IMG/VR virus record: IMGVR_UViG_3300024503_000094 | Span: 1-20,373 of that record | Origin: a virus | DNA: 20,373 bases | Strand: one strand, 5' to 3' | Part shown: piece by piece, positions 1-6,346 of the stretch | How the letters are laid out: each line of letters opens with the position of its first letter | How positions within the stretch are numbered: position 1 is the first letter of the stretch | The notes under the pieces: generated by a model | Seen by the model: the letters and a program-made list of their open reading frames with translations, nothing else | Databases searched by the model: none | Told to the model about the DNA's origin: nothing | Translations under genes and position numbers: made by a program

Positions 1-101
1 AGTATCTTGGCAAACTCTTTTTTACGGAGTTTGGAAATCGCTTCTTCATCGTGTGAAAGACAAGCCTGATACAGTTTCTGAAGCAGTTTTTTCTGTTTCA
101 T
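1..101 (-). CDS. Small basic protein, 3' end cut by window edge
   Basis: A minus-strand reading frame opens with ATG at 101, preceded by a strong Shine-Dalgarno (AGGAGGG on the minus strand, about 108-114), and stays open to the left edge. The visible 33 residues begin MKQKKLLQKLYQACLSHDEE and are rich in Lys and charged helix formers. It lies 23 bases downstream of the zinc-ribbon gene stop and so is probably its operon mate. The family is not recognised, and the C-terminal part is outside the window. Confidence 0.6.
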   Translation of the reverse strand, partial: MKQKKLLQKLYQACLSHDEEAISKLRKKEFAKI

Positions 102-124
102 AGCCAGTCCCTCCTGTAGTGTAT

Positions 125-859
125 TTACGCGAATATCTCCAAAGCAGTACCACATTCGGCGCAAAACTTAGCAGTTGCTCGATTCTGCTTGCCGCAGGTT
201 ACACACTTTGGTTTGTGTTTAACCGTGACAGCTTCCTTGACTGCTTCTCCGCCTAGCAGATGGAATACCATACTGTGTTTTACGGTTTCCAAAATACCAA
301 CAGTCGTAGAAACGAACGATTGATCGCTGTGACTACCGGGAACAGTGATACCAACATCATTAAGAACTGCATGGCTGCTGTTCACTGAATAAGCATCGTA
401 GCTAACTGAACAGGTAGTAGACCCCATAGGCCAGATAGTGTTATCACCAGTAGTGCCACGCAACACACTGTTTTGGTAGATGCTAGGTGTGGCCCAAGTG
501 ATAGGAGCCATTTGCTCGAACTGGAACTCGATTCGAACGAGGCCGTCTTCTAGTTTGACTCCTCGATTCTTTTCGATATTGCCTGTGCGTTCGATGAACT
601 TGAAACGATTGCCTTCGCGAAGATTGCCGTTCTTAATCCAACGCTCAAGATCGACTTCTCGACCCGGGTCTATGACCAATCCGCCAGGAACGGCATCGTC
701 GCCATCTATGAAGATATTAGCTACTGCTCGTTTTGTATTGAGATTTTTTACTAGGATGCTATATTCACTGCCAAATGGAATATAGACTGTGTCCCCGAAC
801 TCACGTAGGACTTTGCCGTTTACTTTGATAGCCGCGGCGAGCTTTGATTCATACATCAT
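125..859 (-). CDS. Zinc-ribbon hypothetical protein, possible virion protein
   Basis: About 244 residues. The first two thirds are beta-rich (for example KVLREFGDTVYIPFGSEYSI) with no motif I can name. The C-terminus has a CxxC...CxxC zinc ribbon (CVTCGKQNRATAKFCAECG) a few residues before the end. The frame extends upstream to a GTG at 883, but AAAGGAG sits directly before ATG codons at 859 and 856, so initiation is placed there. A perfect late promoter (936-943) and a transcript-proximal hairpin (916-930) precede it, so it is expected to be strongly expressed late. That fits a virion component, but no function is assigned. Similar proteins are, from memory, common in marine T4-like phages. 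Confidence 0.8.
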   Translation of the reverse strand: MMYESKLAAAIKVNGKVLREFGDTVYIPFGSEYSILVKNLNTKRAVANIFIDGDDAVPGGLVIDPGREVDLERWIKNGNLREGNRFKFIERTGNIEKNRGVKLEDGLVRIEFQFEQMAPITWATPSIYQNSVLRGTTGDNTIWPMGSTTCSVSYDAYSVNSSHAVLNDVGITVPGSHSDQSFVSTTVGILETVKHSMVFHLLGGEAVKEAVTVKHKPKCVTCGKQNRATAKFCAECGTALEIFA

Positions 860-915
860 GTTTTCTCCTTTTACGGTACACACTCTAAGTACCTATCATT
901 TAAAGAGTGTTGGTT

Positions 916-930
916 GTGGGACCTTCCCAC
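916..930 (-). promoter_or_regulatory. 5'-terminal mRNA hairpin in late leader
   Basis: On the minus strand GTGGGA-AGG-TCCCAC forms a perfect 6-bp stem with a 3-base loop. It has no U-tract, so a terminator is unlikely. It begins about six bases downstream of the late promoter's TATAAATA, placing it at or very near the mRNA 5' end. A matching arrangement precedes the 126-aa gene at 15141. A stabilising 5' stem-loop is inferred. Confidence 0.5.
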
Positions 931-935
931 GCATC

Positions 936-943
936 TATTTATA
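936..943 (-). promoter_or_regulatory. T4-type late promoter TATAAATA
   Basis: The minus strand reads TATAAATA exactly, the consensus -10 element used by the T4 gp55/gp33 late system. It overlaps the TAA stop of the 88-aa gene (939-941) and lies about 77 bases before the zinc-ribbon gene start. Confidence 0.75.
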
Positions 944-1205
944 GATACTGTTCTATAAACGGATCTTCGTTTGGGAAATAGTGTACGTCATACATTATTC
1001 CACCAATGCTATATTCAGCACACCAGCTGTGTTGATTGTTAGTCTCTCTAACTGGCTCTGTTAACTGTAGTAGCAACCAAACGCGATCATGCTCGACACC
1101 TTCTAGCCTACGCTTTGGAGGCCCCATGATCTTGCGGATGAAAGCTTCTGCTTCTTCTTTGGTCTTATGAATTTTAATACCTACTTCCTGGTTGTCCTGG
1201 CTCAT
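939..1205 (-). CDS. Hypothetical protein, 88 aa
   Basis: The product starts MSQDNQEVGIKIHKTKEEAE and ends in an aromatic-rich acidic tail (YDVHYFPNEDPFIEQYL). The start at 1205 overlaps the preceding zinc-finger gene by 32 bases, so translation is probably coupled; no clear Shine-Dalgarno is seen. No known domain is recognised. It ends inside a late promoter, which separates it from the next gene. Confidence 0.65.
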   Translation of the reverse strand: MSQDNQEVGIKIHKTKEEAEAFIRKIMGPPKRRLEGVEHDRVWLLLQLTEPVRETNNQHSWCAEYSIGGIMYDVHYFPNEDPFIEQYL

Positions 1206-1626
1206 TAGAGCCTGTACATTCTAGATTATGATCAGTTGCGTGTGGGCAACGTTTGTTGCCGCAGGTTGGACATACGATCATCACAGTGGCAACGAATGGA
1301 ATGCCTGAGAATGTTTTCTTGTCTTTGTTGCAGTTGAAACAGTAACAGGCAGTTTCATCGTCTTCGATAGCAGGCATAATATCAGGCATAACATATGTTC
1401 GTTCCTGTATATCATCCTGTCCTAACAGCTTGCCAATCTGTTTGGCCATATCTCTCTGATGACTGTTGCTAGTATAAGCATAATCATAATGCAGTTGTAT
1501 AAAAGTAAATGGCTTTGTGTCCGGAGCCATATGCTGCATCTTGATATGGATAGTACCAAAGAAGTCTTTCTCAAACCAAACTTCGGTTGGATAGATGTGT
1601 ACGATTTCAGCAGTTTCGATTTTCAT
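1174..1626 (-). CDS. Cys/His-rich zinc-binding hypothetical protein
   Basis: About 150 residues from MKIETAEIVHIY. The C-terminal half carries a dense metal-binding pattern: CYCFNC, then CPTCGNKRCPHA, then a final Cys in NLECTGSNEPGQPGS. This looks like a zinc finger or zinc ribbon. ATG at 1626 overlaps the previous stop as ATGA (1623-1626), so I prefer it to the frame's longest start at 1662. The NKRCPHAxxH...CTxSN signature is, from memory, widespread in marine T4-like phages as a protein of unknown function. The role here is unknown. Confidence 0.75.
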   Translation of the reverse strand: MKIETAEIVHIYPTEVWFEKDFFGTIHIKMQHMAPDTKPFTFIQLHYDYAYTSNSHQRDMAKQIGKLLGQDDIQERTYVMPDIMPAIEDDETACYCFNCNKDKKTFSGIPFVATVMIVCPTCGNKRCPHATDHNLECTGSNEPGQPGSRY

Positions 1627-1844
1627 TGATTGTCCACAGCCTGTATAATAAGATGTTGCCATTCAGCAACGTCTGCCATATCGGGACCGAATCGAGCATC
1701 ATAACTCAATCCGACTTCTTGTTCTAACAAAACGAAATCGTTTTCTGTGTTAGTTACTTTTAGAACGCCTCGATATTCATCTGTGCGAGTAACTTCGCAT
1801 TGATAGATATTATCGAGTTTTGATTCCCAAATCGTCTGCGACAT
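1623..1844 (-). CDS. Hypothetical protein, about 73 aa
   Basis: The frame opens at 1862, but an AAAAGGAC Shine-Dalgarno lies inside that extension, eight bases before ATG 1844 (MSQTIWESKLDNIYQCEV), so 1844 is taken as the start. The product is small, beta-rich and acidic (YRGVLKVTNTENDFVLLEQE). It overlaps the upstream membrane-protein gene by 35 bases and the downstream zinc-binding gene by four (ATGA). Function is unknown. Confidence 0.7.
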   Translation of the reverse strand: MSQTIWESKLDNIYQCEVTRTDEYRGVLKVTNTENDFVLLEQEVGLSYDARFGPDMADVAEWQHLIIQAVDNQ

Positions 1845-2037
1845 CTTTCTTGTCCTTTTCATTGGCTGGTTCTGGAGGAAGGAAACCTTTCCAACTGTCA
1901 GGGTGGAAGATCTTTACTGGTTTCCAATGTTTGTGCAGTATGTTGTTGACTACTACAATGCCAACAATGATTACCACGATTCCGAGGGTAAAAAGTATGC
2001 TGCCTCCTAAGAAGACAGCCATTGTATTCATATCCAT
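1810..2037 (-). CDS. Small single-span membrane protein, 75 aa
   Basis: One strong hydrophobic helix (about residues 7-30, MAVFLGGSILFTLGIVVIIV and following) is followed by a polar, lysine- and aspartate-rich tail. It sits three bases after the 63-aa membrane gene, two genes downstream of the DUF454 protein and close to the M15 peptidase. That position suggests a role in lysis or at the membrane, for instance as a holin or spanin component, but no family is recognised and it has no lipobox. The start codon at 2037 has only a weak ribosome site. Confidence 0.65.
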   Translation of the reverse strand: MDMNTMAVFLGGSILFTLGIVVIIVGIVVVNNILHKHWKPVKIFHPDSWKGFLPPEPANEKDKKDVADDLGIKTR

Positions 2038-2040
2038 GCT

Positions 2041-2232
2041 TTACTTTATTTCGATACTACCAGTACCCCAAAGGATAGCGATAGTGGGGAGAGCGATATG
2101 CTCGAAAATCTCGTAGAGAGCCCAAAAAGTTAGAGCCAGTGCCCATAAGGGATGACTTTCAGCCTTTTTGCTCAACCAGAGGAAGAACTGTCCATGCCAA
2201 CGTCCAATCTTGTTAGCAAAATCAATAATCAT
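2041..2232 (-). CDS. Small membrane protein, 63 aa
   Basis: An amphipathic N-terminus (MIIDFANKIGRWHGQFFLWL) precedes a hydrophobic stretch at about residues 28-56, with an acidic/aromatic break in the middle (ALYEIFEH). The start overlaps the DUF454 stop as ATGA (2229-2232), which indicates translational coupling. The length and topology would suit a holin or antiholin next to a peptidoglycan hydrolase, but this is inference from position only. Confidence 0.65.
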   Translation of the reverse strand: MIIDFANKIGRWHGQFFLWLSKKAESHPLWALALTFWALYEIFEHIALPTIAILWGTGSIEIK

Positions 2233-2642
2233 TTAAACCATCCAATCTTTTCACCGGCATCTTTACGACGTTGCCATTCTTCTTTGTTAGCTGGATATCT
2301 CCAAGCCCAAATAGCCACTAACAACATAGTGATGCCTGTTGCCACAACGGCTTTGACATTCTGGGTGGTAAACCACATTATGATCAAAGAAGACTCCATG
2401 ACCACGACCATTAATATCTTACCGCTTTTAGGAAATATACGCTTTTCTCCCCAGTTTGTCAAGAAGGGACCAAACCATTTGTGATTATACAGCCAGGCAT
2501 GCATCTTTGGGTTGACTTTGGCGAAACAGTAAGCTGAAAATACTAAGAAGATACTAAATGGAATGCCCGGTGTAACAAATCCAATATAGGCCATTCCTAG
2601 GCTGGCGAAACCTAATGCATTCCAAAGTATCTTTTTGATCAT
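2229..2642 (-). CDS. DUF454 (YbaN-like) inner-membrane protein
   Basis: The 137 residues match the DUF454/YbaN pattern: an N-terminal helix with LGFASLGMAYIGFVTPGIPF, then YCFAKVNPKMHAWLYNHKWFGPFL, then two further hydrophobic helices (about residues 75-92 and 97-114), ending in a charged tail. The family is widespread in bacteria, lies in the inner membrane and has no firmly established biochemical role. The gene is coupled by ATGA to the M15 peptidase before it and to a small membrane protein after it. In a phage this placement suggests a lysis or membrane-remodelling job (inference). Family assignment is from remembered similarity to E. coli YbaN. Confidence 0.75.
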   Translation of the reverse strand: MIKKILWNALGFASLGMAYIGFVTPGIPFSIFLVFSAYCFAKVNPKMHAWLYNHKWFGPFLTNWGEKRIFPKSGKILMVVVMESSLIIMWFTTQNVKAVVATGITMLLVAIWAWRYPANKEEWQRRKDAGEKIGWFK

Positions 2643-3643
2643 CCTGCTACTACCCTGTTTATGCCAGCTTTTTCAATGATATCTGCGTGTAGTCCAGGAG
2701 TGAACTTGCCGCCGGCTGCTCCATTTAGTGTTGCAAGTTGGCTGGCTTTTCCTTTGCTCTTGCCTACACTGATACCACCATGTGGTAAACCTTCGATCGC
2801 ATAACTGCAATGTATCCAAACAGTCTTACCTGGAAGGTATTCGAGCAATAGTTGATCGAATGGAAGATTTTTACTAAACCAAACAGCTACATCGAAATAT
2901 CCACTGCTGTGCAGACCTCTGAACTGAAAGTCTCCTGCTTGACCAGTACCGTGCTGACCTCCACCGATCTTAGCACCATCTCTAAATGTATTGGTCAGGA
3001 ACGCTTTAGGGAACTGTGCCTTGACAGGCTCGTAGATATTGACCGCGAACGCTGCTAGATTGTTAACTATAGTATGAGGTTTCATACCTGGATAACCATT
3101 TGATAGTTGTTCGATAGTCCTAGGAAAGGTTACATTCTTGATCATTTGACCTAGTGTAGTTCCCTTAGATGTTAGTACAGTATCATAGGTGAACTTGGCA
3201 TCAGGACCAAAGACATTAGCACCATTAGTAGTTCCGGTAGGAATGCTTGGCGGTGCAGAAACTCCAGGACCTGCAGGTGCCGGAGTGGTTGTTATTTGTG
3301 TATGCTCTTCTTTGGTAATACGACCTTCAGCAAGGAATCTATCAGCTTCGGCTTTACCTTCTGTGTTTTCTGTGCTACCTTCTACTTGTTGTACAGCGAT
3401 AGAAACAGTTACAGGACCGACTGCGTTTCTTGTAAAACTTCCTTTGGCTGTAGCAGCATTATAAAGAGCAATAACTTGATTGTTAGCTATAACATCAGCA
3501 CTATCATATACTGGTTCAACACGACCATTAGGCCCAAATCGTAACCCTGTGATAGCCGTATAGGGATGTCCGTGAGCTGGTACTCCTGCAGGATTTTGTG
3601 TAATGCCCGGTTGCGGGCTAGGGCTGATGGTTGGTTCGGTCAT
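2639..3643 (-). CDS. M15-type (VanY-like) peptidoglycan peptidase, probably virion-linked or endolysin
   Basis: The product has 334 aa. Residues 1-150 are Pro/Gly/Thr-rich and look like a structural or linker region. The catalytic part (about 185-290) carries the zinc-peptidase signature of M15 enzymes: R221, then H231-x6-D238 (HGTGQAGDF), and a second metal histidine, H278 (WIHCSY). Such enzymes cut the stem peptide or cross-bridge of peptidoglycan. The long N-terminal extension is unlike a minimal endolysin and would suit a tail-associated hydrolase; the following small membrane proteins would suit an endolysin. It shares TAATG with the upstream gene and ATGA with DUF454. The fold is fairly sure; whether it is endolysin or virion hydrolase is not decided. 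Confidence 0.75.
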   Translation of the reverse strand: MTEPTISPSPQPGITQNPAGVPAHGHPYTAITGLRFGPNGRVEPVYDSADVIANNQVIALYNAATAKGSFTRNAVGPVTVSIAVQQVEGSTENTEGKAEADRFLAEGRITKEEHTQITTTPAPAGPGVSAPPSIPTGTTNGANVFGPDAKFTYDTVLTSKGTTLGQMIKNVTFPRTIEQLSNGYPGMKPHTIVNNLAAFAVNIYEPVKAQFPKAFLTNTFRDGAKIGGGQHGTGQAGDFQFRGLHSSGYFDVAVWFSKNLPFDQLLLEYLPGKTVWIHCSYAIEGLPHGGISVGKSKGKASQLATLNGAAGGKFTPGLHADIIEKAGINRVVAG

Positions 3644-3933
3644 TAGGCTAACTTAATTCCTGTGGTTTGTTCTGTGTAGGCGTTGGCAAACTCTTTTAGA
3701 GTAGCTTCCATCACTACCACTGTAGCTGTAGAAATCCTTACAGCCTTGTCTGGATCTACGGTAAAAAGATATGGAACCATACCGATGCCTTTGTTAGTGG
3801 CACTTAATACCATAGGTTTTGAGATCTTGTAATAGAGAGGGCCGATCTCGACCAACTTACCTATAACTTCTTCGCCAGAAGTAAGTTTGATAGTTACTAC
3901 CTCTCCTTCGATGACACCTTTATCAATGAGCAT
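3643..3933 (-). CDS. Small beta-barrel (Sm/SH3-like) hypothetical protein
   Basis: The 96 residues have an N-terminal pattern EGEVVTIKLTSGEEVIGKLV followed by YYKISKPMVL. That is the strand-turn-strand arrangement of Sm/LSm or SH3-like small barrels. The C-terminal half is helical (residues 70-90). The resemblance is to fold only; neither an Hfq Sm2 signature nor known RNA-contact residues can be claimed. It overlaps the glutaredoxin stop by 11 bases and shares TAATG with the peptidase gene. It could bind RNA or be a structural adaptor. Confidence 0.65.
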   Translation of the reverse strand: MLIDKGVIEGEVVTIKLTSGEEVIGKLVEIGPLYYKISKPMVLSATNKGIGMVPYLFTVDPDKAVRISTATVVVMEATLKEFANAYTEQTTGIKLA

Positions 3934-4153
3934 TTGTTAGTTTATTCCTTAGTTCTGTGAACCCACCTACATATTCGTTTTCTAAAAATATCTGTGGTAG
4001 AGTTCTCGCTCCTGGTACTGCTTCTAAAAGTTGTTCTTTCGTCCAATCTTTTTGAATGTTTCTTTCTTCGTATTCAATGCCCTTAGCGTTCAATAGATTC
4101 TTGGCCTGATCGCAATAAGGACACCCATTCTTGCTCCATACAATCGCTCGCAT
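3923..4153 (-). CDS. grx: Glutaredoxin
   Basis: The product has 76 aa and the dithiol active site CPYC (residues 11-14) after the first strand MRAIVWSKNG. It also has the cis-Pro motif TLPQIF and the GG motif (YVGGFTEL) that bind glutathione. ATG 4153 follows AAAGGAAAA at good distance, so the apparent TTG start at 4168 is rejected. It is expected to reduce the C-terminal cysteines of NrdA (CEAC) and so recycle the ribonucleotide reductase encoded upstream, as T4 NrdC does. The gene follows nrdB with only a 55-codon ORF between. Confidence 0.93.
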   Translation of the reverse strand: MRAIVWSKNGCPYCDQAKNLLNAKGIEYEERNIQKDWTKEQLLEAVPGARTLPQIFLENEYVGGFTELRNKLTNAH

Positions 4154-4164
4154 AAGTTTTCCTT

Positions 4165-4332
4165 TCAACTTGAATATATTACGTGATTATTTTTATCAAT
4201 AACACGCACCAACAACATGCCCTTGTTCTTATAAGATAGAGCAGAGCTTACGGCTGCTTGTTCAGTGCCATAATGTCCGATCGTGGTCCAACTTTCGTAT
4301 GGTGAGTGTCTTTTAAACTGTGCTTTATACAT
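4165..4332 (-). CDS. Hypothetical 55-aa protein between nrdB and glutaredoxin
   Basis: This ORF is short enough to be missed by length cut-offs, but it fills exactly the gap between nrdB (stop 4337) and glutaredoxin (start 4153). It starts MYKAQFKRHSPYESWTTIG and ends MLLVRVIDKNNHVIYSS, giving a plausible beta-alpha-beta(beta) mini-domain. The Shine-Dalgarno is weak and the ATG lies four bases after the nrdB TAA, which suggests re-initiation. The stop TGA supplies part of the glutaredoxin ribosome site. Function is unknown. Confidence 0.72.
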   Translation of the reverse strand: MYKAQFKRHSPYESWTTIGHYGTEQAAVSSALSYKNKGMLLVRVIDKNNHVIYSS

Positions 4333-4336
4333 ATTA

Positions 4337-5437
4337 TTATATAGCTGGTAAACTATCGTAATCTAGTTTATCTGACATAACTCCGATCACGTAGTTTGTG
4401 CTTTCGTTTTCCTGTAGAGCTGTCTGCTTCTTGCTAGTATCACTATGCTTGTTAAACCAAGGAATCGGAGTTGACTTTGGAGCAGGATTCCAATATTTGA
4501 TTCCAATATCTTTTAGAGCACCGACAGCAGTATAATCTACGAAATCTTTTAGAATATTAGCATTAAGTCCAATAACAGGACCCTTCATAAACAGATAGTC
4601 TGCCCAGGCCTTTTCTTCATCAATGACATCTTTGTAGATTTGAATAACCTCGTCGTGACATTCTTGTGCTGCTTTGGCAAATCGAGGATCTTCTTTGACT
4701 ACTTGATTGATCAAGAAGGCTGTCCAACCTTTGTGTAGTAGTTCGTCTTGTAGGATTAGGCTGATGATGTTGCCATTACCGATAAAGATCTTGTTCTCTA
4801 CCATGGCCAATGATGTAGCAAAGCTAACCATAAAGCGGAATGCTTCGAGAGCGTAACTGGCATGTAGTGCTAGATAGATAGCACGGACATGGTCTTCTTC
4901 TTTAACATCGCCGTTGCATTCTACAACACAGTTAATCTGGTGTAACTTGTCATAGTATGCACCAACGCTTGAGGCCATATCTACAATCTGTTTTGTATCG
5001 TGGATAGTGTTGAACACATCCTTAGGCACATTATAGATGTTGCGGATGATATGGCTGTAACTGCGACTATGAATGTTAGTTTCAAAGAATGTCCAGTTGT
5101 AAACTAACGCTTCTAGTTCTGGTAGGCTTACGACCGGAGTAAAGATTTGACTTGGGCCGCGACCTTGCAGACTGTCAAGAGCAGTTTGGCGGAGCAGGTT
5201 ACTAGTGAAGATATGTTTAACTGCATCCGATGCTTCCTTAAAATCATTTGCATCTTTGGCTAGACTAATCTCTTCTGGAACCCAGAAAAAGCCACGTGCT
5301 GTTTTTTCAAAGTCAGCGATCTTGTTATACTTTACTTCTTCGAATCGTTGAATAGTAACTGGGCCTGCCGGATCTAAGAACATCTTACGATGAAGGTAGT
5401 CTGTCTTTGCGTGTAGGTTATATTGTTGTTTGCTCAT
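4337..5437 (-). CDS. nrdB: Class Ia ribonucleotide reductase, beta (radical) subunit
   Basis: The product has 366 aa. NrdB houses the diiron centre and tyrosyl radical used by NrdA to make deoxynucleotides. Expected residues are visible: W52 (FFWVPEE), ligand D88 (ALDSLQGRGP), E119 and H123 with radical Y127 (HSRSYSH), E198 (ALEAFRF), and E232/H235 (DELLH). A conserved Tyr sits near the C-terminus (NYVIG). One oddity stands out: E119 and H123 are four residues apart (ETNIH), whereas E. coli and T4 have three (ETIH), so one residue is inserted between two metal ligands. The start overlaps iscU as ATGA. Oxygen-dependent class I activity is inferred. Confidence 0.95.
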   Translation of the reverse strand: MSKQQYNLHAKTDYLHRKMFLDPAGPVTIQRFEEVKYNKIADFEKTARGFFWVPEEISLAKDANDFKEASDAVKHIFTSNLLRQTALDSLQGRGPSQIFTPVVSLPELEALVYNWTFFETNIHSRSYSHIIRNIYNVPKDVFNTIHDTKQIVDMASSVGAYYDKLHQINCVVECNGDVKEEDHVRAIYLALHASYALEAFRFMVSFATSLAMVENKIFIGNGNIISLILQDELLHKGWTAFLINQVVKEDPRFAKAAQECHDEVIQIYKDVIDEEKAWADYLFMKGPVIGLNANILKDFVDYTAVGALKDIGIKYWNPAPKSTPIPWFNKHSDTSKKQTALQENESTNYVIGVMSDKLDYDSLPAI

Positions 5438-5814
5438 TGTCTTTTCTTTTTATAATCGTCTATCGCTGATTTGATTGCATCTTCAGCAAGGATGCTACAA
5501 TGGATTTTGACTGGGGGCAATGCGAGTTCTTCAGCAATCGCTGAATTTTTAATAGTTGAGGCTTCGTCCAGCGTCTTGCCTTTAACCCATTCGGTAACAA
5601 GAGAGGAACTTGCAATCGCAGATCCACACCCGTATGTTTTGAACTTCGCATCTTCAATGATCCCTTTGTCGTTGACTTTGATTTGCAGTTTCATTACGTC
5701 ACCACAAGCTGGAGCCCCAACCATGCCAGTGCCAACATTAGGGTCAGACTTATCAAAGCTGCCAACGTTTCTAGGGTTTTCGTAGTGATCAATAACCTTG
5801 TCTGAGTAGGCCAT
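5434..5814 (-). CDS. iscU: IscU Fe-S cluster scaffold protein
   Basis: The product is 126 aa, full length for the family. IscU assembles [2Fe-2S] clusters with sulfur from IscS and passes them on through HscBA. All key residues are present: C37 and D39 (APACGDV), C63 (YGCGSAIASSS), H105 and C106, and the chaperone-recognition motif LPPVK directly before HCS. Compared from memory, the protein is very close to E. coli IscU along its whole length, which suggests fairly recent capture from a proteobacterium. No IscS, HscA or ferredoxin is encoded nearby, so it must use host partners. It lies between sod and nrdB, overlaps both, and has its own GGGAG ribosome site. Confidence 0.96.
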   Translation of the reverse strand: MAYSDKVIDHYENPRNVGSFDKSDPNVGTGMVGAPACGDVMKLQIKVNDKGIIEDAKFKTYGCGSAIASSSLVTEWVKGKTLDEASTIKNSAIAEELALPPVKIHCSILAEDAIKSAIDDYKKKRQ

Positions 5815-6346
5815 TTACTTTCTCCCAGTTGACTATTTTCCATTGATTCTCTAAATACTTTTTCTTGTCTGCCTGATAGTCAAGAGCCCAGGCATGCTCC
5901 CACCAATCTACTAAAATCAAAATATCTTTCTTGATCTGATGATTAGTTATAGTTTTTATTTTACCATCTTTAGCCAAATAGATCCAACCACTTCCTTGTA
6001 TACTCATAGCTGTTTTGGTAAACTCTTCTTTGAACTTATCGAAACTAGAATAATGTTCTTCAATAAACTCTAGTACGCGACCGCTTGGTTTATTACTAGA
6101 AGAGTATTCTTGATATTGTTGGAACAGTATGTTGTGCAGGAAAACACCGGCTTCATTAAAGTCAGGATCGCCTTCACCTTTGTTATATCTTTCTGCGTAG
6201 GTTTTGGCTAGTTTACCATAATGATAGTCTATGGTGTTTTCTGATATGCTAGGATCTAGTTTTTTAGCATCGTAAGGAAGCGGCTCTATTTCTAATACAT
6301 GAGCCTTGCCTTCCTGTAATACATTACGAATAAAACTAAATGCCAT
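5789..6346 (-). CDS. sodB: Fe/Mn-family superoxide dismutase
   Basis: The product has 185 aa. It should convert superoxide to O2 and H2O2. The four metal ligands are visible: H42 (DYHYGK), H71 (AGVFLHNI), D147 and H151 (LVDWWEHAWALDYQ), plus the GSGW motif. Two points are unusual. The second active-site histidine of the usual YHYGKHH is replaced (YHYGKLA), and the N-terminus carries about 15 extra residues (MAFSFIRNVLQEGK) before the normal LPYD start. ATG overlaps the nrdA stop as TAATG. Iron versus manganese use cannot be decided by eye. The symbol reflects family only. Confidence 0.93.
   Translation of the reverse strand: MAFSFIRNVLQEGKAHVLEIEPLPYDAKKLDPSISENTIDYHYGKLAKTYAERYNKGEGDPDFNEAGVFLHNILFQQYQEYSSSNKPSGRVLEFIEEHYSSFDKFKEEFTKTAMSIQGSGWIYLAKDGKIKTITNHQIKKDILILVDWWEHAWALDYQADKKKYLENQWKIVNWEKVNGLLRQGY

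Noticed and set aside
916-930. Hairpin as a rho-independent terminator
   Set aside because: It has no U-tract on either strand and lies just downstream of a late promoter, which fits a leader hairpin better.
3189-3544. Overlapping plus-strand ORFs opposite the M15 peptidase gene
   Set aside because: They are antisense to a gene with clear metal-site motifs, have no ribosome sites, and their sequences look like reverse-complement artefacts.
4153-4168. TTG start giving a five-residue-longer glutaredoxin
   Set aside because: The extension contains the AAAGGA ribosome site used by ATG 4153, and the glutaredoxin fold starts at that ATG.
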